In this document: piece after piece, positions 55,978 to 64,000 of the stretch
How positions within the stretch are numbered: position 1 is the stretch's first letter
Layout of the letters: every line of letters begins with the position of its first letter
NCBI RefSeq assembly: GCF_004745805.1
Contig: NZ_SRLQ01000003.1
Span: forward strand, 62,001 to 126,000
From: Mycolicibacterium sp. CH28
GTDB taxonomy: Bacteria > Actinomycetota > Actinomycetes > Mycobacteriales > Mycobacteriaceae
Reading direction: 5' to 3'
DNA: 64,000 bases
The notes under the pieces: model-generated
What the model was told of the DNA's origin: nothing
What the model saw: only the letters and a program-made list of their open reading frames with translations
The model's database searches: none
Position numbers and translations under genes: made by a program

Positions 55978-56513
55978 TGTCCCAACGCATTCCACCCGGT
56001 GGACGTCGCGAGCTGGGTCTACTCAACTGGGGGATATCCCGGGTCGCCGCGCGCTCGATCCGGGCTCCGCAGATGCACCTGTTCACCACCCTGGGCCAGC
56101 ACAAGTTGCTGTTCCTGTCGTTCCTGCCCTACTCCGGGGTGCTGTTGAACTGGGGAAAGCTACCCAAGCGCGACAAGGAACTGGTGATCCTGCGGGTGGG
56201 CCATCTGCGCAACTCGGAGTACGAACTGCAGCAGCACCGGCGGCTGGCCCGCAGCAGGGGGCTCGGTCCGGAGTTGCAGGACAAGATCTTTTCCGGCCCG
56301 AATGCGCCGGGACTCAGCGAACGCGACCGCGTACTGCTCACCGCGGTCGACGAGTTCGTGCTCAACCGGGATCTCAGCGATGCGACCTTCGCCGAGTTGT
56401 CGGCGCACCTTTCCCGTCAGCAGATCATCGAATTTTGCGCACTCGCAGGGCATTACGATGCGATCGCCGCCATCTTGGCGACGTTGCGCGTGCCGATGGA
56501 CTTTCCGGACTGA
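55977..56513 (+). CDS. Carboxymuconolactone decarboxylase/AhpD-like protein (Rv0464c-like)
   Basis: 178 residues of the CMD/AhpD fold. The conserved block is ELVILRVGHLRNSEYELQQH followed by RRLARSRGL, giving the E-x-x-x-H of the family. The CxxC redox pair of AhpD peroxidases is absent, so it is not a disulfide reductase. A C-terminal ALAGHYDAIAAILATLRVP is typical. It shares one base with ramB (TGATG) and is co-transcribed, as Rv0465c-Rv0464c. Substrate unknown. Confidence 0.85.
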   Translation: MSQRIPPGGRRELGLLNWGISRVAARSIRAPQMHLFTTLGQHKLLFLSFLPYSGVLLNWGKLPKRDKELVILRVGHLRNSEYELQQHRRLARSRGLGPELQDKIFSGPNAPGLSERDRVLLTAVDEFVLNRDLSDATFAELSAHLSRQQIIEFCALAGHYDAIAAILATLRVPMDFPD

Positions 56514-56520
56514 CGCGCGT

Positions 56521-56967
56521 TTACAGTGCCGTCCTCACCGTGCGGGACAGACGGCGAACTCCGCGTTCTTGTCGCCTTGCGGTGGACACTCCTTCGGCGC
56601 CACCTCTTGCGGTGCCGAACTGGCGGCCGAAGTGGACTGAGTTGGACTTTTGGCCCGGTCGAGGCAACCCCCTGACCGCCTCGTCCCGATTCCACCACGG
56701 CTGAGCCTTGTCCGACGCCTGCCAGTTGTCGACTACAGACTCACACGCCTTCTGCCATGACGTACCGGTGCCGTTGAACTGCCAGAACGCCACATTGCCG
56801 ATCTCGCCACGGCCCAGTTCGTAGGCCTTGAACGAGGGCGTCGCGGCTGAAGTCGTCGCTGCGGCAACCGAACTCGAGGACGCCACCGTTGCAGGTGCTG
56901 CGGATCCGTTGTGGCCGCACCCGGCAATGAGAAGCAGCGGCAGAGTTGCCGCAGCCGCTAAGCGCAT
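56521..56967 (-). CDS. Small secreted lipoprotein with an apparent frameshift
   Basis: Signal peptide with lipobox LLLIAGC (Cys at residue 17), then a Ser/Ala/Thr linker and the domain KAYELGRGEIGNVAFWQFNG with one Cys (KACESVV). As read, the last ~55 residues (after DEAVRG) are basic and low quality. Removing one base from the five-C tract at 56668-56672 switches to a frame giving GCLDRAKSPTQ, KECPPQGDKNAEF and CPAR, stopping at 56535 and supplying three more cysteines. So the gene is probably 56535-56967 with an indel or slippage site. Function unknown. Confidence 0.65.
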   Translation of the reverse strand: MRLAAAATLPLLLIAGCGHNGSAAPATVASSSSVAAATTSAATPSFKAYELGRGEIGNVAFWQFNGTGTSWQKACESVVDNWQASDKAQPWWNRDEAVRGLPRPGQKSNSVHFGRQFGTARGGAEGVSTARRQERGVRRLSRTVRTAL

Positions 56968-57163
56968 ATCGATCGCTGCACACTAGGCCCTGAGGCCGAA
57001 ATTCGCGGGCTGACCGCCATCCCCACCGTCACGAGAATCGGGGACTTAGGTCCATCGCATGACCTGGGAATTGACACTATCGTGTTGGCAATCTGGGCGT
57101 ACGCCGGGCAGACAACTAAACCGCCGGCAACGCCCGAGGGGTTGCATGCCGTAAGCGGGGGCC

Positions 57164-58846
57164 ATGATGACGCAGGCACGGAAGACAATCGATCTCGACT
57201 CGACTCGACGTCGACGCGGCCGTCATCGCAAGGCGCGTCGGAGACCCCAACCGTACGCCTGGCTGGGTGTCGGCGCGGTCACCCTGGGAATCGGTGTGGC
57301 CCTGGCCGGCGGTACCGCCCCGGCCCATGCCGACACCGGCGACACCGGACGTTCTTCCACGTCGGCGACAACTCCCCGATCAGACGGAGTCGCGAAGTCG
57401 GCCCGGGCCGTCAGTCATGCGACCAGCCCGCTCGCGGGCGCGTCACGCTCTCGGCAAGCTGCCGCCGCGGCGGCCACCGGCCGTGCGTCGGTGGCGCCGC
57501 GTTACGCCGACGCTGCCCCCTCAGCTCTGGTCGCCCCGAGCGGTCAAACCTCCGCGGGTCTCGAGGGATCGACAGCAGCCATCACGCCTGCTGTCGCCAC
57601 CGAGACAACTGCTAACCAGACTCCCACCCCGGGAGATCCGGTGACGACGGCGCTGACCCAGATCGCCCAGGCGCAGGCGGACCTCAACAAGACCTGGAGC
57701 AGCGGCAATGTGGTGGCCGGGTTGGCTTCGATTGTGCCGCAGACACTGTTGTCGGGAGCGGCGTGGTCGTTGACGACCTGGCAAAGCTCGATCGCCGGGG
57801 CGCAGGCGTCGATTACCGACACCGTAGGCGTGCCCGTGGCGCATCAAATCGCCGAACTCGCGCTGTTGGGCACCCTGATGCTACCCGCGGTCGCGGGGAT
57901 CGAGATGAACGCCGCCGCACAGCTCATCCCGCTGGTGGGGCTGCTCGGAGCGTCCGGAGAAGCGTCTGCGGCAGCAGCTCAGGTCGGCAATGCTCAGAAG
58001 AACGGCCAGGTGTACGCGGTCGTGCCCTTTCTTGTCTACGGGCAGAACGAGATCACCTATATCTCGGTGAACGGCGGCAAGCGAATCCCGGTTGAAATCG
58101 ACAGTGGGTCATCCGCGCTGACGCTGACGCAGCAGTATGCGGGGAATCTCGGCCCAGCTCTGCCCGGAGGGCCGTACGACAGCGGATACGGCAGTAGCAC
58201 CGAGGGGGTGAACTACCAGTTCTACCTGTATCCGGGGGCGGTGGACTTCGGTAACGGTCTGGTCACCGGGGCAGGGACCCTCCTCAACATTCCGACAACC
58301 GCCACCCAACAGGCCTACAACAACTACCAATACGGCGACGGGATCGTCGGAGTCCTCGGGATCGGAGCCAACACCGGTGAGAAGGGCATTTCGCCGATAC
58401 GGGCATTGCCCGGCGAACTCGGATACGGGGCGCTGGAGTGGAGGTTCGGATCCTGGGGCGTGATGCTATTGGGCCCCAATCCCCTGCCCGCTCGCGCTTC
58501 GGTCAGCGGAGCTCCGATCACCAACGTCAATGTGCAGATCAACGGCGGGCCGATGACGCAGGTGAAGACGTACATCGATTCGGGAGGCGTCTACGGCGAA
58601 GTGCCGGCGTTCGTCGTCGGAACAGGCCAAACCAGTGGCCAGCTCCCCGCTGGCACTCGTATCTCGGTCTACACCGCCGACGGCAAGACCCTGCTGTACA
58701 GCTACACCACCACCGACACCAACACACCCACCGTCGCCGGGAACGATGAGCCATTCAACACCGGGATCGAGCCCTACCAACAGGGCCCGATGTACACCAG
58801 CTACGGCCCGTCCGGCCAGGGCACCACAAGCTTCGACATCTTCTGA
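57164..58846 (+). CDS. PecA-like aspartic protease without a PE domain
   Basis: 560 residues. A very basic N-terminus ([13 protein letters not shown]) is followed by the leader [18 protein letters not shown] ending at AHADTG near residue 58. A disordered Ala/Ser region runs to ~150 and a hydrophobic helical segment spans ~180-275. A pepsin-like retroviral-type domain (~283-560) has active-site Asp residues D313 ([12 protein letters not shown]) and D472 ([12 protein letters not shown]). The domain resembles that of PecA (PE_PGRS35) and PE26 of M. tuberculosis, which cleave surface PE/PGRS proteins, but here a conventional export leader replaces the PE domain. The next gene encodes a PGRS-like protein. 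Confidence 0.82.
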   Translation: MMTQARKTIDLDSTRRRRGRHRKARRRPQPYAWLGVGAVTLGIGVALAGGTAPAHADTGDTGRSSTSATTPRSDGVAKSARAVSHATSPLAGASRSRQAAAAAATGRASVAPRYADAAPSALVAPSGQTSAGLEGSTAAITPAVATETTANQTPTPGDPVTTALTQIAQAQADLNKTWSSGNVVAGLASIVPQTLLSGAAWSLTTWQSSIAGAQASITDTVGVPVAHQIAELALLGTLMLPAVAGIEMNAAAQLIPLVGLLGASGEASAAAAQVGNAQKNGQVYAVVPFLVYGQNEITYISVNGGKRIPVEIDSGSSALTLTQQYAGNLGPALPGGPYDSGYGSSTEGVNYQFYLYPGAVDFGNGLVTGAGTLLNIPTTATQQAYNNYQYGDGIVGVLGIGANTGEKGISPIRALPGELGYGALEWRFGSWGVMLLGPNPLPARASVSGAPITNVNVQINGGPMTQVKTYIDSGGVYGEVPAFVVGTGQTSGQLPAGTRISVYTADGKTLLYSYTTTDTNTPTVAGNDEPFNTGIEPYQQGPMYTSYGPSGQGTTSFDIF

Positions 58847-58884
58847 CAGGCCGGGATGACAGACGTGAGGATAGGGGCGAGTTC

Positions 58885-60612
58885 ATGACCGAACACCGCG
58901 GACTGAGGCCCGACCCGGCGCGCCGGTTGGCGATCTGCTACGCGACAACGGGTTTCGCCGCCGCAGCGGCGGTCGCGGCCCTGGCGGGCGTCGGCAGCTC
59001 TCCGATGGCGCCGACTACGTCCGCGGTTGCACGGACATCCGTTGCGGTGCAACTGGTCTCGGTCGATTGGGCACTGGTTCCACTGAGTCCGGTCGCCTCA
59101 ACGGATGACGAGCAGTGGCTTCTGGACCATCACCACCGCTCCGGCGCCAGCGCGCCAGTCGGCGCTGCGAACGCCAGCGCGACAGCTGCGAGCACCCTCA
59201 GTCTGCCGCCGATCATCGGACCCGGTGGCTGGCTGATCGGCGACGGTCTCGATGCCCCGACGACCTGCAGCGGCACCGCCTGCAACGGCGGCAACGGTGG
59301 CCTGCTGTGGGGCAACGGCGGCAGCGGCGCCAACGGCGGCAGCGGCGGCAACGCCGGCCTCTTCGGCAACGGGGGCAAAGGTGACGGGGGCGGCAACGGT
59401 GGCAACGCCGGCCTCTTCGGCAACGGGGGCGACGGTGTCAAAGGCGGCAACGCCGGGCTCCTTGGGGGCAACGGGGGCAACGGCGCCAAAGGCGGGGAAG
59501 GCGGAGGCGCGGGCCTGCTGTGGGGCAATGGGGGCGCCGGCGGGGACGGTGTGCAGGCAACCGACACGGCGCCCGCGATCGCCGGCGGCGACGGCGGCAG
59601 CGGCGGCCTGTTCTGGGGCAACGGTGGCCAGGGCGGCAACGGTGTCGACGCGGTCTACGACAAGACCGGAAAAGTGACCTCAGGCGCGACCGTCGGAGGA
59701 AAAGGCGGCGACGGCGGGGTGTTCGGCGGTAACGGCGGAGACGGCGGCAACGGCGGGGCGAACATCAACCCGAAGACCGCGGTGAAGGGCGCCACCGGCG
59801 CCGCCGGCGGAGTGGGCGGCAGAGGCGGAGCCTGGAGCGGCCTCGGTGGCAACGGTGGGAAGGGTGGCAATGCAGAGGCCCTCGTCGGAGAGGTCGTCGG
59901 CGGCGCCGGCGGGTCCGGCGGCGCGGCGACCTTCGGCACGGCCGGTTCGGGCGGCGAAGGCGGCGAAGGCAAGGCCGTGGATTCGGGTGGCCCGGATACC
60001 GCAAAGGCGACCGGCGGTGCGGGCGGCGTCGGCGGTAACACGCTGGTCGGCACCGGAGGAGCGGGAGGCGCGGGCGGTAAGGCCGATGCCGCGACCTCCT
60101 CGACCGGCACGGGCGGAACGGGCGGCAACGCCGGCTACGCGATTGTGGGTACCGGAGGCGCCGGCGGCGCCGGCGGTGACGCGACCACAGTCGACGGTAC
60201 CGCTGTCGCCGGCGCGGGCGGAACCGGTGGCAACGGTCTGGTGTTCCCCCACAGTGTCTTCGGCACCGGCGGTCGCGGTGGCGACGGCGGTAGCGCGACC
60301 TCGACGGGGACCGAAGCGACCGACGCGACCGGCGGCTTCGGCGGCCCCGGCGGCGTAGGCGGACTAGTGGGTGGAACCGGCGGGCGCGGCGGTAACGGCG
60401 GTAGTGCAACCGTTAAAGGCACCGGAAACTCCGCCGGCGGACGGGGCGGAACCGGCGGTACTGGCGGCGCGCTGCTGGGCACCGGCGGCACCGGTGGCAA
60501 CGGCGGCAACGCCGAAGGCGGAACCGCGAAGGGCGGCAAGTCCGGCAACGGCGGGCGGGGCGGGATTGTCGGTGGCTCTCAAGGTCCTAGCGGCAACAAT
60601 GGCAGCCCGTAG
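58885..60612 (+). CDS. Secreted PGRS-type glycine-repeat protein without a PE domain
   Basis: 575 residues. An N-terminal hydrophobic signal ([17 protein letters not shown]) is followed by a ~70-residue spacer. The PGRS-like entry motif [16 protein letters not shown] with two Cys (TTCSGTAC) precedes ~470 residues of GGNGG/GGAGG/GGTGG repeats interspersed with LLWGNGG, GLFGNGG and LVGTGG. Such repeats fold as polyglycine-II sheets in mycobacterial PGRS domains. The PE domain needed for ESX-5 export is missing and a Sec-like signal stands in its place. It lies 38 bp after the aspartic protease and probably shares its transcript. Confidence 0.85.
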   Translation: MTEHRGLRPDPARRLAICYATTGFAAAAAVAALAGVGSSPMAPTTSAVARTSVAVQLVSVDWALVPLSPVASTDDEQWLLDHHHRSGASAPVGAANASATAASTLSLPPIIGPGGWLIGDGLDAPTTCSGTACNGGNGGLLWGNGGSGANGGSGGNAGLFGNGGKGDGGGNGGNAGLFGNGGDGVKGGNAGLLGGNGGNGAKGGEGGGAGLLWGNGGAGGDGVQATDTAPAIAGGDGGSGGLFWGNGGQGGNGVDAVYDKTGKVTSGATVGGKGGDGGVFGGNGGDGGNGGANINPKTAVKGATGAAGGVGGRGGAWSGLGGNGGKGGNAEALVGEVVGGAGGSGGAATFGTAGSGGEGGEGKAVDSGGPDTAKATGGAGGVGGNTLVGTGGAGGAGGKADAATSSTGTGGTGGNAGYAIVGTGGAGGAGGDATTVDGTAVAGAGGTGGNGLVFPHSVFGTGGRGGDGGSATSTGTEATDATGGFGGPGGVGGLVGGTGGRGGNGGSATVKGTGNSAGGRGGTGGTGGALLGTGGTGGNGGNAEGGTAKGGKSGNGGRGGIVGGSQGPSGNNGSP

Positions 60613-60626
60613 TCATACGCGCCAGC

Positions 60627-60871
60627 GGCGAAACGTGGTCAGCCGCGGCCGTAAGGCTTGACCTTGACCTCTGGCGCAGCCATTCTCGGTGGCCAACACT
60701 GTGGGCGGAATGGTGGTGGTCACGGTGTCACCCTGCGTCATTGGGTCCGGCATGATCGGAGCGGCCACCGCGGGCGAGTTCAGCGCCGCACCGTCGTCGA
60801 AGGTGATGGCCAACGCACCCATCGCACTGCCACCAGAATCGTTGGTACGCGCGGCACGCGTCAATTCAGGC
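60627..60871. repeat. Left copy of the 245-bp direct repeat flanking the IS
   Basis: Identical over 245 bases to 62636-62880 (offset 2009). Copies lie immediately outside the IS ends, so this is a long target-site duplication. The terminal C may belong to the element instead, making it 244 bp. Confidence 0.9.
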
Positions 60872-60890
60872 CTGAGTTAGGACATTTGGC

Positions 60891-62528
60891 TTAGTGCCCC
60901 GGTTTTGGGATGCCGAGGGTGGTCAGGATTTCTTGTTGGGTTGCTGGGATTTCCGGTGGGAAGGTCTGGCTGGCGCCGTTGATGGCGATGGTCGCCGAGC
61001 GCAGTGGCCGCAGGGACTTGATGACTTTGGCGATGGCCAGGCCGCTGCGGTCCTGGACGTTGTGCGCGACGGCCAGGGCGGTGAACACGATGGTCAGGTG
61101 GGCTTCGATGGCGTCGCGGGTGCGGTGGAACATTGGCCGGGCGCGAAGGTCGCTCTTGGACATCCGAAATGAGCGTTCCACATGCCAGAGGTCGTGGTAC
61201 TTGGCAATGATTTCTCCGGCGGGCATCACGGTGGCGTCGATGTTGGTGACATAGCCCTTCAGTCCGACCAAGGATTGGGCGCGAGCCAGGCTGGCCTCAT
61301 CGAGAACACGGTCACCGGCGCGGGTAGTGACGAAGCGAGTGGACTTGGCGGCACGCTCACCGCTGATGACCGCACGAGCGCGGGTCTCCTGGGCGTAGAG
61401 AGTTTTCTGATCGCGGCGTGCTCGTTTGGCCGAATACGCCCAGACCGCCCGCCACGCGTTGGGGTGCTCGTCGGGGTTCCAGGCGGGCTCGGCGCGGTGA
61501 GCGGGATCATTGACGATGGATTTGGCGTGCCGCGGTGTGACGGTGTCGATTACTTGTCCGTCGGTGAAAACGTCACCGTTCCAATGGAAATGGGACGCCA
61601 GATCGATCGGAGCTTTCACGCTTCGCGATCCGACGATGAACCCCAACCCGGCCTCGTCGAGAGCAGTCAGGTTCGACGCCGACAGCATGCCGGCATCAGC
61701 GGCGATGACCATCGGGGTGTCACCGAGGTCGTGGCGGGATTGGAAGGCAGTGATGATCGGCACCAGCGTGGTGGTTTCGGCGGTGTTGCCCTCGAAACAA
61801 CCGACCTCCAACGGGAACCCGGTCCGGTCCACTAGCAGGCCCACGACGATCTGCGGATCGATGCGCCGTTCCTTGGAATAGCCGACCTTACGCAGGTCGT
61901 CTTCGTTCTCGGCTTCGAAGTACAAGGTGGTGACGTCGTACAAAAGCAGGCTCAGCCCGCCCCGATTCGAGGCATGGGTGAAGCACTTTCCGGCTATCAC
62001 ATCCCGGTAGTTGCCGGTGTTGACCTTGGATAGGTGGCGTTGAATTGTCTTGTAGGACACTATCTCTGCGCCGAGATCGGTCAGGACGCGGGCGGAATCG
62101 GCCTTGCTGGTCGGTTCCACCAGGCGGGCGATCACCAGATCACGGAATACCGGGTCGTCGACGGCATCGAAACCGAGCCAGTCATAGACCGCACCGAGGG
62201 TGTCGTAGAGCAGGCGTGAACACGTCGAAGTGGTCCGCCCTGGCGGCACCGGGGCGCCCTTGGGAACACCAGCGGTCGGCAGGCTCAGCGTGCCGGTACG
62301 CCAGTCCGCGACATCATCGACCCGCTGGGTTCGGGCAGCCACCTCGATATCGAGGGCACCTTGATCGGCAGCGGCGATCCGGCGGGCCGCCTCGACCAGG
62401 ATCCCCAGCTCGGCATCGGTGTGCGCGGAACCGACATGAGCCAGGATCGTGCGCTGACCTCGGTGTTTACGTACCACCTGCACCGCGACAGCGCCCGAGG
62501 CGGTGCGCACCTTCCGCACGTACGCCAC
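60891..62528 (-). CDS. IS1634-family DDE transposase
   Basis: 545 residues of the IS4-superfamily DDE transposases. Candidate acidic residues lie in LLLYDVTTLYFEAENED, VIAADAGMLSASN and the YREK-like segment YHDLWHVERSFRMSKSDL. The C-terminal helix bundle IEAHLTIVFTALAVAHNV is typical of IS1634 elements. The frame is intact and full length, so the element could still be mobile. The stop codon lies inside the left subterminal repeat. The start GTG or ATG near 62528 is preceded by a strong hairpin. Confidence 0.93.
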   Translation of the reverse strand: MAYVRKVRTASGAVAVQVVRKHRGQRTILAHVGSAHTDAELGILVEAARRIAAADQGALDIEVAARTQRVDDVADWRTGTLSLPTAGVPKGAPVPPGRTTSTCSRLLYDTLGAVYDWLGFDAVDDPVFRDLVIARLVEPTSKADSARVLTDLGAEIVSYKTIQRHLSKVNTGNYRDVIAGKCFTHASNRGGLSLLLYDVTTLYFEAENEDDLRKVGYSKERRIDPQIVVGLLVDRTGFPLEVGCFEGNTAETTTLVPIITAFQSRHDLGDTPMVIAADAGMLSASNLTALDEAGLGFIVGSRSVKAPIDLASHFHWNGDVFTDGQVIDTVTPRHAKSIVNDPAHRAEPAWNPDEHPNAWRAVWAYSAKRARRDQKTLYAQETRARAVISGERAAKSTRFVTTRAGDRVLDEASLARAQSLVGLKGYVTNIDATVMPAGEIIAKYHDLWHVERSFRMSKSDLRARPMFHRTRDAIEAHLTIVFTALAVAHNVQDRSGLAIAKVIKSLRPLRSATIAINGASQTFPPEIPATQQEILTTLGIPKPGH

Positions 62529-62543
62529 CGCCCGAACTTACCC

Positions 62544-62571
62544 GCTTAGTGCCCCAAACGGGGCACTAAGC
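62544..62571. terminator. Perfect hairpin inside the IS upstream of the transposase
   Basis: GCTTAGTGCCCC-AAAC-GGGGCACTAAGC: 12-bp perfect stem and four-base loop, 16 bases upstream of the transposase start. The same half-sequence occurs once at the other end. It may block read-through transcription from flanking genes into the transposase, or bind transposase. Confidence 0.55.
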
Positions 62572-62630
62572 CCACTGAACCCGCAGGTCAACGGATCGCG
62601 GAATCACAAACGAGCCGACCATGACCTAAG

Positions 62631-62921
62631 TCAGGGGCGAAACGTGGTCAGCCGCGGCCGTAAGGCTTGACCTTGACCTCTGGCGCAGCCATTCTCGGTG
62701 GCCAACACTGTGGGCGGAATGGTGGTGGTCACGGTGTCACCCTGCGTCATTGGGTCCGGCATGATCGGAGCGGCCACCGCGGGCGAGTTCAGCGCCGCAC
62801 CGTCGTCGAAGGTGATGGCCAACGCACCCATCGCACTGCCACCAGAATCGTTGGTACGCGCGGCACGCGTCAATTCAGGCATCGAGTCCCTCCGCTCAGA
62901 ACCGTCGCCAGCCGTGGTCAC
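62631..62921 (-). CDS. Hypothetical small ORF spanning the target repeat
   Basis: 96 codons with a GC-rich third position in the middle (MGALAITFDDGAALNSP, then TIPPTVLATENGCA). Before IS insertion the frame would have run through the repeat and ended in TTFRRWRV with the stop at 60613-60615; the insertion preserves the 5' part and changes only the last residues. I recognise no domain, and an overlapping plus-strand frame is nearly as open, so coding status is doubtful. Confidence 0.3.
   Translation of the reverse strand: MTTAGDGSERRDSMPELTRAARTNDSGGSAMGALAITFDDGAALNSPAVAAPIMPDPMTQGDTVTTTIPPTVLATENGCARGQGQALRPRLTTFRP
62636..62880. repeat. Right copy of the 245-bp direct repeat flanking the IS
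   Basis: Identical to 60627-60871. The remaining DNA to 62996 (about 115 bases) holds no recognisable gene apart from the start of the doubtful small ORF. Confidence 0.9.
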
Positions 62922-62996
62922 CAGTTATGAGGACAGTGCAACCCGCGATACTCGAGGCACCCTGAAACGACCCCACCGAACAGCTGACAGAAATTC

Positions 62997-63266
62997 CTAC
63001 AGGTAAGTGACGCCGAGCACGACCAGGGTGAAGATCACCGGCGAGATGGGCAGGCAGGCCAGGAAAGCCGCCCACACCAGCCGCTTGTTCTGGTACATCC
63101 GCCACGCCAGCAGCCCAACCGCGACCGCGGCGACCGCGATCACCGCGGCGAGAATCAGCAGCCAGAAACTGACCCTCGCCCCGCCCGTCGCCATGGAGAT
63201 CCCGATCAGCCACAGGATGTGACCGACCGCCAGCCCGCCGATACCGGCGATCAGTGTGGTCCTCAA
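62997..63266 (-). CDS. Small membrane protein coupled to lpd (Rv0463-like)
   Basis: 89 residues with three hydrophobic segments (~5-20, 28-50 and 62-85), so a polytopic inner-membrane protein. I start it at TTG 63266, which overlaps the lpd stop codon as TTGA; upstream in-frame sequence lies inside lpd and is not conserved in character. M. tuberculosis Rv0463, next to lpdC, is also a small membrane protein of unknown role. The protein ends 67 bases before the small hypothetical ORF's start region. Confidence 0.7.
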   Translation of the reverse strand: MRTTLIAGIGGLAVGHILWLIGISMATGGARVSFWLLILAAVIAVAAVAVGLLAWRMYQNKRLVWAAFLACLPISPVIFTLVVLGVTYL

Positions 63267-64000
63267 AAGTTGATCATGTGACCGGCGAGGCCGTGGAAGC
63301 ATTCCTGGAGTGCCTCGGACAGCGTCGGGTGAGTGTGCACGTTGCGGGCCAACTCGTTGACCGTCAGGTCCCATTTCTGGGCCAAGGTCAGTTCCGGCAA
63401 CAACTCGGAGACGTCGGGCCCGATCAGGTGGGCGCCGAGCAGTTCACCGTACTTGGCATCGGCGATGACCTTGACGAATCCGGTCGGGTCACCCAGACCG
63501 TGGGCCTTGCCGTTGGCCGTGAACGGGAACTTCGCCACCTTGACGTCATAGCCCTCGTCGCGGGCCTGCTGCTCGGTGAGTCCGAAGCTGGCCACCTGGG
63601 GCTGGCAGAACGTGGCACGCGGCATCATCCGGTAGTCGCCGAACGCCAGTGTCTCGGCGCCGGCGATGGTCTCGGCGGCCACCACACCCATCGCCTCGGC
63701 AACGTGGGCCAGTTGTAGCTTGGCCGTCACGTCGCCGATGGCGTAGATGTGCGGCACGTTTGTGCGCATGTAGTCGTCGATGGCGATGGCCTTGCGCTCG
63801 GTCAGCTGGACGCCGGTCGCCTCGAGGCCGTAGCCCTCGACGTTGGGGGCAAAACCGATAGCCTGCAACACCTTCTCGGTCTTGATCTCCTCGGTCTTGC
63901 CGTCCTTGCTGACCACGACGGTGACCATGGCGCCATCATCAGTGATGGACTCGACCTTGGTGCCGGTGAGGATCTTGACCCCGAGCTTCTTGTACTGCTT
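63263..64000 (-). CDS. lpd: Dihydrolipoamide dehydrogenase, C-terminal part (cut by window edge)
   Basis: The last 245 residues of Lpd, the E3 flavoprotein that reoxidises lipoyl groups of pyruvate and 2-oxoglutarate dehydrogenases and, in mycobacteria, the DlaT peroxide-defence system. Visible parts are the NAD-domain end [17 protein letters not shown], the FAD-binding [21 protein letters not shown] and the dimerisation domain. The active-site base pair His-Glu lies in [16 protein letters not shown]. The frame stays open to base 64000, so the redox CxxxxC lies outside the window. Its stop overlaps the next gene's TTG. Confidence 0.95.
   Translation of the reverse strand, partial: KQYKKLGVKILTGTKVESITDDGAMVTVVVSKDGKTEEIKTEKVLQAIGFAPNVEGYGLEATGVQLTERKAIAIDDYMRTNVPHIYAIGDVTAKLQLAHVAEAMGVVAAETIAGAETLAFGDYRMMPRATFCQPQVASFGLTEQQARDEGYDVKVAKFPFTANGKAHGLGDPTGFVKVIADAKYGELLGAHLIGPDVSELLPELTLAQKWDLTVNELARNVHTHPTLSEALQECFHGLAGHMINF

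Larger units (their letters stand above)
60871..62635. mobile_element. IS1634-family insertion sequence
   Basis: About 1.76 kb between the two direct-repeat copies. Its ends form an imperfect inverted repeat: CCTGAGTTAGGACAT at the left against CCTGACTTAGGTCAT read inward from the right, 13 of 15 matching. A subterminal GGCTTAGTGCCCC occurs inverted at 60888-60900 and 62560-62572. It carries a single transposase gene. IS1634 of Mycoplasma and IS1549 of M. smegmatis are known for long, variable-length target duplications, which this element also shows. Confidence 0.9.

Noticed and set aside
59130..60548. Pro-rich minus-strand frames (PPLPP repeats)
   Set aside because: They are the complement of the GGNGG repeats of the PGRS-like gene and not a separate protein family.
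59281..60600. Short-period repeats considered as a CRISPR or VNTR array
   Set aside because: Repeats are in-frame glycine codons of variable spacing without constant-length spacers.
60888..62572. GGCTTAGTGCCCC inverted copies taken as the IS termini
   Set aside because: The DNA just outside them does not form a target duplication. The 15-bp imperfect repeats further out coincide exactly with the edges of the 245-bp direct repeats, so those are the true ends and these are subterminal.

Overview
The window is high-GC actinobacterial DNA from a mycobacterium, most likely a rapidly growing Mycolicibacterium-type species. Recognisable markers are mycothiol synthesis (mshA), HbhA, the mycolic-acid methyltransferase-family UmaA, SenX3-RegX3, RamB with isocitrate lyase, LdtMt5-type L,D-transpeptidase, PGRS-type glycine repeats and a very short bS22 ribosomal protein. 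From memory, the backbone is collinear (reversed) with M. tuberculosis Rv0462 (lpd) to Rv0514, but it lacks cmaA2 and pcaA and carries two accessory blocks.

Layout. 1-640: 5' part of a copper P-type ATPase behind a palindromic copper-repressor site. 756-7773: heme operon hemA-hemC-hemD-hemB with four coupled small membrane proteins and an upstream glutaredoxin-like gene. 7800-17700: conserved housekeeping block (HAD phosphatase, hydratase subunit, acyltransferase, epimerase, bS22, MerR/excisionase-type regulator, proC, thioesterase, sugar isomerase-like protein, membrane protein, ppx, Cys-rich protein). 17756-28536: accessory polysaccharide locus: galE, a seven-gene operon (wzx, Wzz-like, wzy, GT4, lipoprotein, GT4, GT4) in which five of six junctions are GTGA overlaps, and a divergent GT2. 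28623-34678: regX3-senX3, gpmA, YbjN-family gene, mshA and a ROK regulator. 34871-47695: SDR, L,D-transpeptidase, secreted protein, murB, two DUF2505 genes, methyltransferase-like gene, amidohydrolase, DUF2993 protein, deoC, small envelope proteins, hbhA, regulators. 47908-56513: repeat-rich surface protein, ppk2, umaA, fadB2, icl, acyl-ACP thioesterase, ramB. 56521-62930: second accessory block: lipoprotein with an apparent frameshift, PecA-like aspartic protease without a PE domain, PGRS-like protein without a PE domain, and an IS1634-family element flanked by about 245-bp perfect direct repeats. 62997-64000: small membrane protein and the 3' part of lpd.

How it fits together. The accessory locus at 17.7-28.5 kb has the core of a Wzx/Wzy-type export pathway: flippase, polymerase, chain-length protein, four glycosyltransferases and a UDP-sugar epimerase. 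It has no priming transferase, and its polymerase seems to carry a C-terminal Wzz-like module. It sits beside the phosphate-responsive SenX3-RegX3 system. The icl/fadB2/ramB group handles fatty-acid and C2 carbon use, with shared RamB-like sites upstream of both icl and ramB. Many start codons lie 6-7 nt after a TANNNT hexamer, implying leaderless transcripts; this pattern fixes several otherwise ambiguous starts. No tRNA, rRNA or CRISPR array was recognised. No gene-free stretch exceeds 300 bases except 62529-62996, which holds the right IS end, the second target repeat and a doubtful small ORF.
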